A stretch of DNA of 64,000 nt from Rhodothermales bacterium (GCA_022821845.1 JAJECT010000028.1:1-64000); one strand, 5' to 3'; counted from the stretch's first letter, positions 8,764 to 17,709 are shown. Numbers and translations: made by a program. The notes: generated from the sequence alone by a model not told the origin.

Positions 8764-10164
8764 TCAGGGCGCGGCGCCCGAAATATGCAATCCAGAGACC
8801 ATTTCGGGATATATTTTCACCTCGTACCGCGCCCGCAAGTCCCTGGCGCGCGCCCGAAGCGCCTCGTCCGTCATGCGTTCCCGGAGGCGGGCCTGTACAA
8901 GCGCCGGGGGCTCGGCCGGTTCGCCGTAGGTCTCGTACCAGGCGCGGACAGAATCCTCCGGCACGGCCACGTTGCGGGCAAGGCGGTCCCAGGCGTACTC
9001 GAAGGCCCATTCCTCCATGGCGCGGTCCAGCGCGCGGGCGAATTCGGGCGTACGATCCACGCGCGCGCGGCGGGCGTTCTCCAGCAGCGCCTCTTGCACG
9101 ATCAGCCCGCCAACGAAGCGGCGCAGCATTTCGGCGTCGCGGACCCGGCCGCGTTGCCGGGGATCGGTATAGCGGGCCCGCTCCCGGAAGTCGGAGACGC
9201 TCCAGGTTCGGCGATTGCGCGGCGGGCCGAACGTCGCCAGCGGATCGCGCAGCCACGCAGCGTCTTCGAGGTCCGGCGCAGGCGCGGCGGCGTCTTCCGG
9301 GCGATCCGGCGTATTCGTAATCTGAGCCAGGAGGCGGTTGAACGCCGGGGCATGGTACGACAGGGCGGCTTCCTCAAGGAAGCGGGCGGAAAGCGCGGCG
9401 CGAGCCTGCCGGCGCTTGCGTTCGAGCGCGTACCATTGCATCTTGTTCTTTTGCGCCGCGAATTCGGTTTCGGTGAGCAGGGGTTTCGTGAAGCGCTCTT
9501 CGACCTGCACGATGGAGTAGCCTTGCGCGGTGCGGACCGGCGGGCTGAATTCCCCCGGCGACAGGGCGAAAGCCACGTCTTCGAAAGCCGGGTCCATTTC
9601 GTCGAAACCAAAGGAACCAAGGTGCCCGCCGCTGCGGGCGAGGGCAGTATCGGCGAACGTTTCCCGGGCCAGTGCTTCGAACGAGGCGCCGCGAAGAAGC
9701 CGTTCGTACAGCGTATCGGCGGCGGCGCGGGTGGGGGCGTACAGGTGGCGGGCCGTTACGGTCGTGTTAATCCGAACGAACATATCCGCAAGGTCTTCCT
9801 CCGAAACGGCGAGGGTGTCATAGACGGCGCGGCGCATCCAGGCGGCTACGAGCAGCTTGCGGCGCAGGCGTTCCTCTGCAAACCGGTAGACCGGCTCCGC
9901 CGCAAGGCCGCCGTCGATTGCGTAGCGGGCCATGAGTTTGAGGGTAATCAATTGCTCCAGGTACGCCGCCCGATGGGTTCCCTCGTCCGGCAGGCCGGAG
10001 GAAAGCAGGAAATCCATGTAGCGCGTCCGGTATTCCTCCACGCCAATGGGCCGGCCCGCCACGACCGCCACCGCGTCGCCCTCTGGCGTTCCGCCGCAGG
10101 AGGACAGCAGCATGGCCGCGCAAATTCCTATGTATATACGATATATATAAAGGCCTCGGGGCAT
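8764..10164 (-). CDS. Parvulin-type (PpiC/SurA-like) peptidyl-prolyl isomerase lipoprotein
   Basis: About 466 residues from the ATG at 10164. The N-terminus MPRGLYIYRIYIG…LLSSC ends in a lipobox (LSSC), so the mature protein should be lipid-anchored. A SurA-like N-terminal helical region is followed by a parvulin domain at about residues 150-260: TVTARHLYAPTRAAADTLYE, GGHLGSFGFDEMDPAFEDVAF and FSPPVRTAQGYSIVQVEER. A second, more divergent chaperone-like region follows. It probably assists folding of outer-membrane proteins in the periplasm, which fits the neighbouring barrel genes. A longer open frame runs upstream through the 22-bp repeat array, but its Arg/Pro-rich content is repeat-derived and the lipoprotein signal fixes the start here. 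Confidence 0.85.
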   Translation of the reverse strand: MPRGLYIYRIYIGICAAMLLSSCGGTPEGDAVAVVAGRPIGVEEYRTRYMDFLLSSGLPDEGTHRAAYLEQLITLKLMARYAIDGGLAAEPVYRFAEERLRRKLLVAAWMRRAVYDTLAVSEEDLADMFVRINTTVTARHLYAPTRAAADTLYERLLRGASFEALARETFADTALARSGGHLGSFGFDEMDPAFEDVAFALSPGEFSPPVRTAQGYSIVQVEERFTKPLLTETEFAAQKNKMQWYALERKRRQARAALSARFLEEAALSYHAPAFNRLLAQITNTPDRPEDAAAPAPDLEDAAWLRDPLATFGPPRNRRTWSVSDFRERARYTDPRQRGRVRDAEMLRRFVGGLIVQEALLENARRARVDRTPEFARALDRAMEEWAFEYAWDRLARNVAVPEDSVRAWYETYGEPAEPPALVQARLRERMTDEALRARARDLRARYEVKIYPEMVSGLHISGAAP

Positions 10165-10185
10165 GAATGCGTCAAGGAGATGGCG

Positions 10186-10405
10186 GCCTGGGCGGGCGAG
10201 GATGGCGGCCTGCGCGGGCGGAGACGGGAGCCTGCGCGGGCGGAGACGGGAGCCTGCGTGGGCGGAGACGGGAGCCTGCGTGGGCGGAGACGGGGGCCTG
10301 CGCGGGCGGAGACGGGAGCCTGCGCGGGTGGAGACGGGGGCCTGCGTGGGTGGAGACGGGAGCCTGCGCGGGCGGAGACGGGAGCCTGGGCGGAATCCGT
10401 TGTCC
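10186..10405. repeat. 22-bp minisatellite, about ten tandem units
   Basis: Units begin with GCC at 10186, 10208, 10230, 10252, 10274, 10296, 10318, 10340, 10362 and 10384, exactly 22 bases apart. The core is GCCTGCGCGGGCGGAGACGG plus GA, with the first and last units degenerate. Because 22 is not a multiple of three, all frames are read in turn, so it is not a peptide repeat. It lies in the divergent promoter region between the parvulin gene (-) and the sulfatase gene (+). Confidence 0.92.
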
Positions 10406-10420
10406 GGGGCGTACACAAAA

Positions 10421-10579
10421 GTAAAGCGGAAAATACAATGGCAAATCAATACATCTATAAGTAAATAATATTTTTAAAAGGTAAAGCATTTTACGAAAAG
10501 TAAAGAAATATAAATGAACGTAAAGCAACATGTCCAAAAGAAAGAAAATTTGGAGTAATGTAAAGAAATTTCAAAATAT
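10421..10579. repeat. Degenerate ~20-bp array with GTAAAG every two helical turns
   Basis: AT-rich stretch in which GTAAAG (or a one- or two-base variant) opens units at 10421, 10441 (GCAAAT), 10461 (GTAAAT), 10481, 10500, 10520, 10540 (GAAAGA) and 10560. The spacing is 20, 20, 20, 19, 20, 20, 20. The rest of each unit is A/T-rich and poorly conserved. It begins about 20 bases after the 22-bp array ends and sits 75-230 bases before the sulfatase start. A phased array of this kind is typical of multi-site protein binding or curved DNA; the binder is unknown. Confidence 0.75.
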
Positions 10580-10653
10580 CTTGGCGAAATCCTGGCTTTT
10601 AGGGAAGGCCGAGGCGAAAATATAGGAAAATGCCGGGCGAAAAGCGGAATGCA

Positions 10654-12225
10654 ATGCTTAAACCTGCGTATTATGAACCCGCACGTTCCCCGATCCCGCC
10701 TGGAACCATGACCTGTGGCATTGCCCGCGCGGCGGATTGCCCGCATCGTTTCCCCACCCCGCCCCTCCCGCATCGCGCCCTGTCCGGCGCGGCCTGCGGC
10801 GCGCTTGCGCTTCTCGCGGCGCTGTGCCTGACGGCGGCGGGCCGGGCGGCGTACGCGCAAGAGGCGTCGGATCGCCCCCCGAATATCGTGCTGGTCATCG
10901 GGGACGACCATGGATTCCCTTATTTCGGATTCACGGGTTCGGAGCACGCGCGCACCCCGAACCTGGACCGGCTGGCAAGCGAAGGCGCCACCTTCTTCCT
11001 GGCCCACGCAACGTCGAATTATTGTCGCCCTTCGCTGCAAACCCTGATTACGGGCCTGTATCCGGCGCAGTATCGGCGGATTGCCGACCGCTATCATGCC
11101 GAGGCAATGCGTGGCGAGGCGGACTGGGCGGCGGCTTCTGGAGACGCGCGGCGCCGACGAGACGCCGCGTTCCTTGCGCAAATCATGCGACGGTTCACGA
11201 CGCTCCCCACGCTGCTCGCCGACAAGGGCTACGCAAGTTTTCAGGCGGGGAAATGGTGGGAAGGATCGTATGAAAACGGAGGATTTACGGAAGGAATGTC
11301 TGCCGGATGGGACGAGGACGACTGGGGCGAGCCGGGCTGGTTTCTGAAGTTTATGGGCGGCGACGGACTGGCGGCGGGAAGAGAAACCATGCAGCCCGTA
11401 TTCGATTTCATAGACCGGCATGCGGAACAGCCTTTCTTTGTCTGGTACGCTCCCTCGTTGCCGCATACGCCGCTGGACGCGCCCGATGCGTACCATGCGC
11501 CGTATACTAACGCCGGGTCAGGAAAAAACAACCGGCTTTCCGAATCGGCCCGGCAGTATTACGCGAACTGCACCTGGTTCGACGCGGGCCTTGGCGCGCT
11601 GCTCGACCATATCGACGCCCGGGGCTTGCGAGAAAACACGCTCATCGCGTATGTAAACGACAATGGCTGGGAGCAGCCTCCGTTCGCGGAGTATGCGGAC
11701 GATCCCATTCTGTACGCCAATGGCGGCCCGAAAGGCAAACTGTCGCTGCATGACCTCGCTTTCCGAACGCCGATTATTTTTTCCTGGCCCGGCGTGATCG
11801 AGCCTGCCGCGTTCCGGGACGACCTGGCGAGCGCAACGGATATCGCGCCCACGCTGCTCGACTACGCAGGCATAGCGCTGCCCGAAGAACTCGAAAACCT
11901 GTGGCCGGGCGGGTCGCTGCGCCCGGTCATAGCGGGAAGCGGGCGCGCCCGACGCGACATGCTGATAGGCCACGCCACGCAGCAACGGAGCGAAAACGAC
12001 GTGATGGGACAGCCCGCCGATCATTATTACGTACGCACGGCGCGATGGCATTTCGTATGGGACGCGCGCGCAGGCGGCGCCGACGCCGCTTCCATGCAAC
12101 TCTACGACATGGCGGGCGAGCCGGACGGATCCGAAAACGTCGCAAGCGGCCATCCCGACCTGACGTCCCGGTTTATGGAAGCCATTGCGAACTGGAAAAA
12201 CTACATTGTTTCAAGCACCGAATAA
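10654..12225 (+). CDS. Exported sulfatase-family hydrolase with an atypical active-site motif (CRPSL)
   Basis: About 523 residues if started at 10654; ATGs at 10630 and 10708 are alternatives. A secretion signal (hydrophobic run ending AAYAQ) precedes NIVLVIGDDHG, the metal-binding start of the alkaline phosphatase/sulfatase fold. Other landmarks are ARTPNLDRLASEGATF, the nucleophile region NYCRPSLQTLITGLYP, QAGKWWEG, SLPHTPLDAP and YVNDNG. In standard sulfatases the formylglycine site is C/S-x-P-x-R; here the fifth residue is Leu rather than Arg. It probably removes sulfate esters from polysaccharides in the periplasm or outside the cell, if active. The GH13 gene follows 27 bases later, suggesting a small glycan-use operon. 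Confidence 0.85.
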   Translation: MLKPAYYEPARSPIPPGTMTCGIARAADCPHRFPTPPLPHRALSGAACGALALLAALCLTAAGRAAYAQEASDRPPNIVLVIGDDHGFPYFGFTGSEHARTPNLDRLASEGATFFLAHATSNYCRPSLQTLITGLYPAQYRRIADRYHAEAMRGEADWAAASGDARRRRDAAFLAQIMRRFTTLPTLLADKGYASFQAGKWWEGSYENGGFTEGMSAGWDEDDWGEPGWFLKFMGGDGLAAGRETMQPVFDFIDRHAEQPFFVWYAPSLPHTPLDAPDAYHAPYTNAGSGKNNRLSESARQYYANCTWFDAGLGALLDHIDARGLRENTLIAYVNDNGWEQPPFAEYADDPILYANGGPKGKLSLHDLAFRTPIIFSWPGVIEPAAFRDDLASATDIAPTLLDYAGIALPEELENLWPGGSLRPVIAGSGRARRDMLIGHATQQRSENDVMGQPADHYYVRTARWHFVWDARAGGADAASMQLYDMAGEPDGSENVASGHPDLTSRFMEAIANWKNYIVSSTE

Positions 12226-12247
12226 AGAATACGCCGATCAAACCCTG
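12226..12247 (+). repeat. Divergent copy of the dispersed GGATACTCTGAT element
   Basis: AGAATACGCCGATCAAACCC follows immediately after the sulfatase stop codon and ends 6 bases before the GH13 start. It matches the dispersed GGATACTCTGATnAAAACC family at most positions. See the copies at 26335, 30791, 31021 (inverted), 32403 and 63596. Confidence 0.45.
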
Positions 12248-12252
12248 TCGCT

Positions 12253-14193
12253 ATGAAACGCCACGCTATGCCCTGCGGCGCCGCGGAAAGCCGCGCCCTG
12301 ACCCTCTTGCTCGCCCTCGTGCTCGCCGCCGGCGGCCTGTCCTGCCAACCGGAAGCCAGAGGAAACGGCGGGAACGCCGCGAACGCATCCCCGGCGGCCG
12401 ACGACCCCGCCCGCGTACCCGAATGGAGCCGGGACGCCATCTGGTATCAGATTTTCGTGGAGCGATTCCGCAACGGAGACCCGTCCAACGACCCCGCGTT
12501 CGAGCAGACCACAGGAGCGTACCCCAACCGGCCGTTCGAAGGCTGGCGCCCTACCTCGTGGACGCAGGACTGGTATCGACAGGAAGACTGGGCGGCGGCG
12601 TCCGGCGAAGAATTCTACCGAACCGTACAGGCGCGGCGCTACGGAGGCGACCTGCAAGGCATACTGGACAGGCTCGATTATCTGGAGGCGCTGGGCGTGA
12701 CGGCGCTGTACCTGAACCCGATCAACGATGCGCCGTCGCTGCACAAATACGACGCCCGAAACTACCGGCATATCGACCGTAACTTCGGGCCGGACCCCGA
12801 AGGAGACGCGGCGATCATGGCGGAGGAAAATCCGGCAGACCCGGCCACCTGGCAATGGACCTCGGCGGACCGGCTGTTTCTGGACCTCGTCGCCGCCGTG
12901 CACGAGCGCGGCATGCGCGTCATCCTGGACTATTCATGGAATCATACGGGCATTACGTTCTGGGCATGGGAAGATATTCTGGAGAATCAGGCCGCTTCGC
13001 CCTATGCGGACTGGTATGAAATCGTGCGGTTCGACGACCCGGACACCGGGGAAAACGAATTCGAATACGAGGGCTGGGCGGGCGTCTCCACGCTGCCCAA
13101 CCTGAAAAAAGTCGAGGTGGAGACGAAGGGCATGGCGGGCGGCAACCTGCACCCCGCCGTGAAACAGCATGTATATCATGTGACGCGGCGCTGGATGGAC
13201 CCCAACGGGGACGGCGACCCGAGCGACGGCGTAGACGGCTTTCGGCTCGACGTGGCGGAGCAGGTGCCCAAGGGATTCTGGCGCGCGTACCGGGACTTCG
13301 TACGGGAGATCAACCCGGAGGCGTACCTTGTGGGCGAAGTCTGGTGGGAGCAGTGGCCGGACCACATGGCCGATCCGGTGCCCTGGGTGCAGGGGGACGT
13401 GTTCGACGCGGTGATGAATTACCGGTGGTACATGCCCACGCGAAGCTTTTTCGCCCGGACGCCGCCCCATCTTACGGCCACGGGCTATATCGCGCACCTT
13501 GATTCTGTGGAACGCGGGATTGACCGGGCACATCTCGAAGCGATGATGAATCTCGGGGCCAGCCACGATTCCCCGCGCCTCGGGACCTCGCTCTACAACA
13601 ACCAGACGAAATACAAATACCAGGCCCACCCCCGCGGCAACCCCGAGTACAAGATCGACCGCCCGGACGAACGAGCCGAGGCCGTGCGGCGCCTGGTGCT
13701 GACCCAGCAATTTACCTACTACGGCGCGCCGCATATCTGGAACGGCGACGAAGTGGGCATGTGGGGCGCGGACGATCCCGACTGCCGGAAACCGCTCCTG
13801 TGGGAAGACCTTTCGTACGAAGACGAGCGCGCCATGCCCCATGCGGGAGCGAGGCAGGCGGACCCGGTTGCGCCGGACATGGATTTATATGCGTTCATCG
13901 GGGAGCTGGCGCGCATTCGAAAGGCGCACAACGATCTGTTCGCGCGCGGAACGCTCGACTATGCGCTGGCCGACGACGACCGGCGGCTCCTGGCCTACGT
14001 GCGCGCCTCGGAAAGCGAAACCGCCCTCGTGGCGTTCAACGCCTCCGAGGAGGCGCATACGGCAGCGATTCCCATTGAAGGCGCTTTTCGGAACGCGCTT
14101 GCGCCAGAGGCCCCGGTCCTCCGGTCGGAGGAAGGCGCGCTCGCGCTGGAACTGGCTCCGCTCACGGCCATGATTCTGATTCGGGAGGAATAG
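12253..14193 (+). CDS. GH13 alpha-amylase-family lipoprotein (neopullulanase/cyclomaltodextrinase-like)
   Basis: 646 residues with a lipobox (LAAGGLSC) after an N-terminal hydrophobic run, so the enzyme should be surface- or periplasm-anchored. The catalytic (beta/alpha)8 barrel starts at AIWYQIFVERFRNGDPSND. Conserved regions follow in order: GVTALYLNPI, VILDYSWNHTG, DGFRLDVAEQ (nucleophile Asp), YLVGEVWWEQ (acid/base Glu) and GASHDSPRLGTS (third Asp). A C-terminal beta domain (ALVAFNASEE) ends the protein. It should cleave alpha-1,4/1,6 glucans; the exact subfamily cannot be set by eye. It is downstream of, and probably co-transcribed with, the sulfatase. Confidence 0.92.
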   Translation: MKRHAMPCGAAESRALTLLLALVLAAGGLSCQPEARGNGGNAANASPAADDPARVPEWSRDAIWYQIFVERFRNGDPSNDPAFEQTTGAYPNRPFEGWRPTSWTQDWYRQEDWAAASGEEFYRTVQARRYGGDLQGILDRLDYLEALGVTALYLNPINDAPSLHKYDARNYRHIDRNFGPDPEGDAAIMAEENPADPATWQWTSADRLFLDLVAAVHERGMRVILDYSWNHTGITFWAWEDILENQAASPYADWYEIVRFDDPDTGENEFEYEGWAGVSTLPNLKKVEVETKGMAGGNLHPAVKQHVYHVTRRWMDPNGDGDPSDGVDGFRLDVAEQVPKGFWRAYRDFVREINPEAYLVGEVWWEQWPDHMADPVPWVQGDVFDAVMNYRWYMPTRSFFARTPPHLTATGYIAHLDSVERGIDRAHLEAMMNLGASHDSPRLGTSLYNNQTKYKYQAHPRGNPEYKIDRPDERAEAVRRLVLTQQFTYYGAPHIWNGDEVGMWGADDPDCRKPLLWEDLSYEDERAMPHAGARQADPVAPDMDLYAFIGELARIRKAHNDLFARGTLDYALADDDRRLLAYVRASESETALVAFNASEEAHTAAIPIEGAFRNALAPEAPVLRSEEGALALELAPLTAMILIREE

Positions 14194-14227
14194 ATCGGGC
14201 TGTTTCGTTATCCCTTGCCAGCGCGGA

Positions 14228-14272
14228 CTTTAATAAATAAGGTTCCGGATTTCCGCCCCTTACTTATTAAGG
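14228..14272. terminator. Inverted repeat between convergent genes, probable bidirectional terminator
   Basis: TAATAAATAAGG (14231-14242) pairs with CCTTACTTATTA (14258-14269) with one mismatch and a 15-base loop; the arms extend by about three weaker pairs. It lies between the GH13 gene (+) and the ABC exporter gene (-), which converge. No classic GC stem with a T-run is seen, so termination strength is uncertain. Confidence 0.5.
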
Positions 14273-14335
14273 TAACGCTGTTACAAGGGGAAATTGACGT
14301 TCGGGGCAGGGCGGCGGGCAAGCAAGGCGGGCGCG

Positions 14336-16498
14336 TCACGTTCCAGCGAGGCGGGCGCGGTCCAGCGGCGTGAATTCCGGGCGGAACGCGCCCTTGTCAA
14401 TGCGATATACGCGGTCGGCCCGGGACAGAAAAGACGCCGAATGGGAGGCCACGATCGTTATGCAATCCTGGCGATAGCGATCCAGCATATCCATAACCTG
14501 CCGCGCCGTATCGCTATCCATGGCGGAGGTGGGTTCGTCGAGCAGGAGCACCTGCGGGCTGCGGACCAGCGCCCTCGCCAACCCCACCAACTGCTGTTGT
14601 CCGCCGGACAAGGCGGCGCCCCCCTCCCCCACGAGCGTCATATACCCGTTCGGCAACGTTTCGAAAAAATCGGAAAGCCCGACCTCTTCGCATTTTGTTA
14701 TGGCTTCGCGGGGAGCGAGCGCAAGGCCCAGCCGGATGTTGTCTACAAGCGTCCCGCTGAATATCCGGATGTCCTGCGGAACCACGCCAAGCATATCCCG
14801 CCATCCGATGACCGAAAATTCGTTCCAGTCGCATCCGTTGACCAGCACCTCCCCGGACTGGGGCGTGGCAAGGCGCTGCAACATGCGCAACAGGGACGAT
14901 TTGCCGGACCCCGTGCTCCCGACAATCAGCATGAGCTCGCCGGAATAGCATGAGAACGAAACGTCGCCGAGCAACGTCAACTGGCCGGGATAGCTGAAAA
15001 CGACGCGGGAAACCTTGATGCGGCGGACATGGCCGAGGGGGCTCTTTGCCGCTTCTTGCTCCGCATCGTATTCGGGACGAAGCGAAGTAAACTGGTAAAT
15101 CCGGTCGAATGCGACCTTGGCCTCCTGAAAATCCACGTTCGACGTGGCCAGCGCCTGGGCGCTCGGCACAACCATCCCGATCATTTGCAAAATAGCGACC
15201 ATGGCGCCAAGCCCCAGGACGTCGCCAAGCACAAGCATCGACGCCCACGCCAGCGCGCCCGTCGTAATCAGGGCGCCCACGATCGTCAGTACGCCGCTGA
15301 ACCGTACGGCAACCTGGCCCAAACGAAAAATTTCCTCTTGAAGATGGAGGTACGTATCGCGCATCAGCCGGGTGAAAACGGCCTCGGCGTTGGCCGACTT
15401 GATGGCCTCGATGCCCCGAATGGCTTCGACGTACCCGCTCTGGTTCAGCGAATGCGCCGTCATGATGCGCTGCTGCCCCTTTACGACAGGCCGATGAAAA
15501 TGCCGCGACGCCAGCATGAACAAAAGCAGCGCAAGGAATACCGCCCCGGCAATGCCCGGGCTGTGTACGAAAATGAACGACATGCCCGCCACGAGGACCA
15601 GCGCCTCGATAATCACATTGCCCAGCACATGCGTTACGGTTTGCTGAAGCCGTTCGGCGTCGTTGAGGCGGGCGATCAGGTCGCCTGTCTTGCGCGAACT
15701 GAAAAAAGCGTAGGGCAAGCGCAGCAAATCGTCCAGAAATCTCCTCGTGATGCGGTTGTTGAATGCGCGCGCCTGCCCCAGAAGCAATAGCTGCCGGGCG
15801 ACGCCCATGCCTCCCTGCGCCGCCAGCACAAGGAAAAGCAGCGCCAATCCTGTCGCGAGTTGCTCCGTATTCCGCTCTGGCAGGATATCGTCGATGAGGA
15901 TTTGGGAAAAGAAGGCCACCCCAAGCCCGAACGCGGACACGAGGCCGCCCAGCGCAACCGACAACATCAGGATGCGGACGTCTTCGCGCACCGCGTCCCA
16001 CAACCATGCCCGCTTGACCGACGCCCGGTGTTTTCGGGTTACGAATCCGTTATCCGGGCGCAAGAGCAGAAGCGCCCGGCTCTCCCATATTTTTTCGAGT
16101 TCTGCGGGCTTGCGCCAGACAATGCCTGTTTCCGGGTCGCCAATCAAAAACCGGCCCCCGAAACACCCGAATAAAATGACGTAATGCTGGCGGACGCCGT
16201 TCAGCACCACATGCAGCACGGCGGGCGCGTCCAGGCCCCGCAGGTCGTCGATCCCGGCCTCGTACGGCTCGGATCGAAGCCCGATTTGCCCGGCCGCCTG
16301 GTGCAATCCAAGAAGCGTGGTGCCCTGCGACATGGTGCCGCTGAGGCCCCGAAGCCGCTCCATGGTTTCCTCGCCTCCGAAAAAACGAACAATCCAGGCA
16401 AGGCAGGCAACCCCGCAATCGGACTGATCGAATTGCCTAACGATCGATTTTGTCGCTCGCCTGGTTATTGCCCGGCAAGCCTTGTCCTTTCGATTCAT
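14336..16498 (-). CDS. Peptidase-containing ABC exporter (C39 protease + TMD + NBD), bacteriocin type
   Basis: 720 residues, the usual length of bacteriocin processing exporters (SunT/LagD/ComA type). The N-terminal C39 peptidase has the full catalytic set: Gln22 and Cys28 (QFDQSDCGVAC), His105 (RQHYVILFG) and Asp121 (LIGDPETG). Six membrane segments follow (about 165-430). The NBD has Walker A GSTGSGKSS, signature LSGGQQQ, Walker B VLLLDEPTS and H-loop ASHS. It should cleave double-glycine leaders and export the mature peptides. Its ATG overlaps the stop of the thioredoxin-like gene (ATGA), so translation is coupled. It is the last gene of the peptide operon, whose three short products supply matching leaders. 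Confidence 0.95.
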   Translation of the reverse strand: MNRKDKACRAITRRATKSIVRQFDQSDCGVACLAWIVRFFGGEETMERLRGLSGTMSQGTTLLGLHQAAGQIGLRSEPYEAGIDDLRGLDAPAVLHVVLNGVRQHYVILFGCFGGRFLIGDPETGIVWRKPAELEKIWESRALLLLRPDNGFVTRKHRASVKRAWLWDAVREDVRILMLSVALGGLVSAFGLGVAFFSQILIDDILPERNTEQLATGLALLFLVLAAQGGMGVARQLLLLGQARAFNNRITRRFLDDLLRLPYAFFSSRKTGDLIARLNDAERLQQTVTHVLGNVIIEALVLVAGMSFIFVHSPGIAGAVFLALLLFMLASRHFHRPVVKGQQRIMTAHSLNQSGYVEAIRGIEAIKSANAEAVFTRLMRDTYLHLQEEIFRLGQVAVRFSGVLTIVGALITTGALAWASMLVLGDVLGLGAMVAILQMIGMVVPSAQALATSNVDFQEAKVAFDRIYQFTSLRPEYDAEQEAAKSPLGHVRRIKVSRVVFSYPGQLTLLGDVSFSCYSGELMLIVGSTGSGKSSLLRMLQRLATPQSGEVLVNGCDWNEFSVIGWRDMLGVVPQDIRIFSGTLVDNIRLGLALAPREAITKCEEVGLSDFFETLPNGYMTLVGEGGAALSGGQQQLVGLARALVRSPQVLLLDEPTSAMDSDTARQVMDMLDRYRQDCITIVASHSASFLSRADRVYRIDKGAFRPEFTPLDRARLAGT

Positions 16499-17022
16499 AA
16501 CGATTCCTCGCCGCGAGCGGCAGCCGCAATGCGTTCAATGGCTGCAATACCTTCGAACGTATCGCGCAAGCGACCGTCCGGTCCATATACGAATGTCGTC
16601 GGCACGATGGCAATGCCCAGCGTATCGCCAAGCACCGAAGCAGTGTCCCGAAGTACGCGAAACCAGGGCACGGCGGCGACGCCTGTTTCCCCGGCGAACG
16701 ACTGCAACGCGGCGGGCTCCTCCCAAGCCACGAAAAACACCTCGTGCTCCTTGAAAAGCATCGATTTTTCGCTGAACGCACGCAATTCCGCCCGGCAGTA
16801 TTCGCAAGTGGTCGTAAAAAACACGAGCACCACGCTTTGCCGCCCGTCGGCGCGCAGGAGGACCGGCGCTTCTTTCAGGTCTACGAGATGCGTTTCCGGG
16901 AGACGTACGCGGCGTTCGACGGCTTCAAGACGCCGGATCCGCAGGTCCCGGAACGCGATCCCAAGCCATGCGACAACGCCAAGCAGCGCGATTATGACCA
17001 GCACGGCCCCTGTCTTTTTCAT
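16495..17022 (-). CDS. Membrane-anchored thioredoxin-like thiol oxidoreductase
   Basis: 175 residues. One N-terminal membrane segment (VLVIIALLGVVAWLGIAF) is followed by a thioredoxin fold with FTTTCEYCRAEL; the redox pair is Cys73 and Cys76, and a cis-Pro loop lies at IVPTTFVYG. The catalytic domain should face the periplasm. In glycocin and other disulfide-bacteriocin loci, a thiol oxidoreductase of this type (BdbA in sublancin) forms the peptide disulfides. The three peptides encoded here have 2, 2 and 4 core cysteines, which fits. It overlaps the exporter gene by 4 bases. Confidence 0.85.
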   Translation of the reverse strand: MKKTGAVLVIIALLGVVAWLGIAFRDLRIRRLEAVERRVRLPETHLVDLKEAPVLLRADGRQSVVLVFFTTTCEYCRAELRAFSEKSMLFKEHEVFFVAWEEPAALQSFAGETGVAAVPWFRVLRDTASVLGDTLGIAIVPTTFVYGPDGRLRDTFEGIAAIERIAAAARGEESL

Positions 17023-17034
17023 GGCGCGCTCCTG

Positions 17035-17709
17035 TCAAAAAACGGAAAGAAGGATAAACGTGATCGCAGCGATCAAAAGCGCCTTGACGCCGCCGTACGA
17101 GACCGCCGCGAGCAGCGTCACGTTTTTTGGCGCTTGCCCGGTCGAGAGGCGAATCATGCGCGCAAGAAGCAGGACATACGCCACCTCGAACAGATTCAGC
17201 GTCCGCAGGATATGGACGGCCCACATAGAACCCGCCTCGACTTCCACAAGGCCAAGCAGGGAAAGGGGGTAGAAAAACGGATCCATGCCCGGCGCGAGGA
17301 GCATCCAGAAAAGACGTACGACTTCCGCCGCGGCCCACACGATTTCGGCCATCATGGCGGCATGAAAAAGCCTGGAAAATCGCACTTTCCACGAGATAAT
17401 CGCCGCGCCCAGGGCAAGGCAAAGCGCCGTAAAGCCAACCTTTGCGAGCACGTAGAACGGGGTCGACGCATACCCTATCCAGCGGAACGCTCCGCGCGCT
17501 TCGGGAAGTTGCAGAACGCCTCCTTCGGCAGGCGCCGTCTGCACATATTCGGTGGTTACCCAGCTCGTGATCGCGTACAGCGACGCATAGCCGCACAGAA
17601 GCAGCCAGAACATCCATTTTTCGGTATTGCTTTTGGGCTCGCCGCCCTGCGGAGCGGCCCACCCGCTGGCGGCGGGCGCGGCTTGCACCGGATCGCTTCC
17701 ATAAGTCAT
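17035..17709 (-). CDS. Unknown multi-pass membrane protein of the peptide operon
   Basis: 224 residues. A soluble Ala/Pro-rich N-terminus is followed by about five hydrophobic segments: WMFWLLLCGYASLYAI, FYVLAKVGFTALCLALG, AMMAEIVWAAAEVVRLFW, FEVAYVLLLARM and ALLIAAITFILLSVF. I do not recognise the family. There is no CxxC pair, so it is not DsbB-like. Its position between the precursors and the export genes makes self-immunity or peptide-handling plausible, but that is inference. It ends 12 bases before the thioredoxin-like gene. Confidence 0.7.
   Translation of the reverse strand: MTYGSDPVQAAPAASGWAAPQGGEPKSNTEKWMFWLLLCGYASLYAITSWVTTEYVQTAPAEGGVLQLPEARGAFRWIGYASTPFYVLAKVGFTALCLALGAAIISWKVRFSRLFHAAMMAEIVWAAAEVVRLFWMLLAPGMDPFFYPLSLLGLVEVEAGSMWAVHILRTLNLFEVAYVLLLARMIRLSTGQAPKNVTLLAAVSYGGVKALLIAAITFILLSVF

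Noticed and set aside
10186-10405. CRISPR array
   Set aside because: Units are directly joined with no unique spacers, and no cas gene is present.
10128-10468. Several frames reading the 22-bp array as Arg/Pro- or Gly-rich proteins
   Set aside because: The 22-base period cycles through all frames, giving repeat peptides in every frame. No frame has independent support, and the lipoprotein signal at 10164 fixes the real start of the parvulin gene.
17035-17709. DsbB/BdbB-like partner of the thioredoxin-like protein
   Set aside because: Only two isolated cysteines lie in membrane helices; no CxxC or paired periplasmic cysteines.
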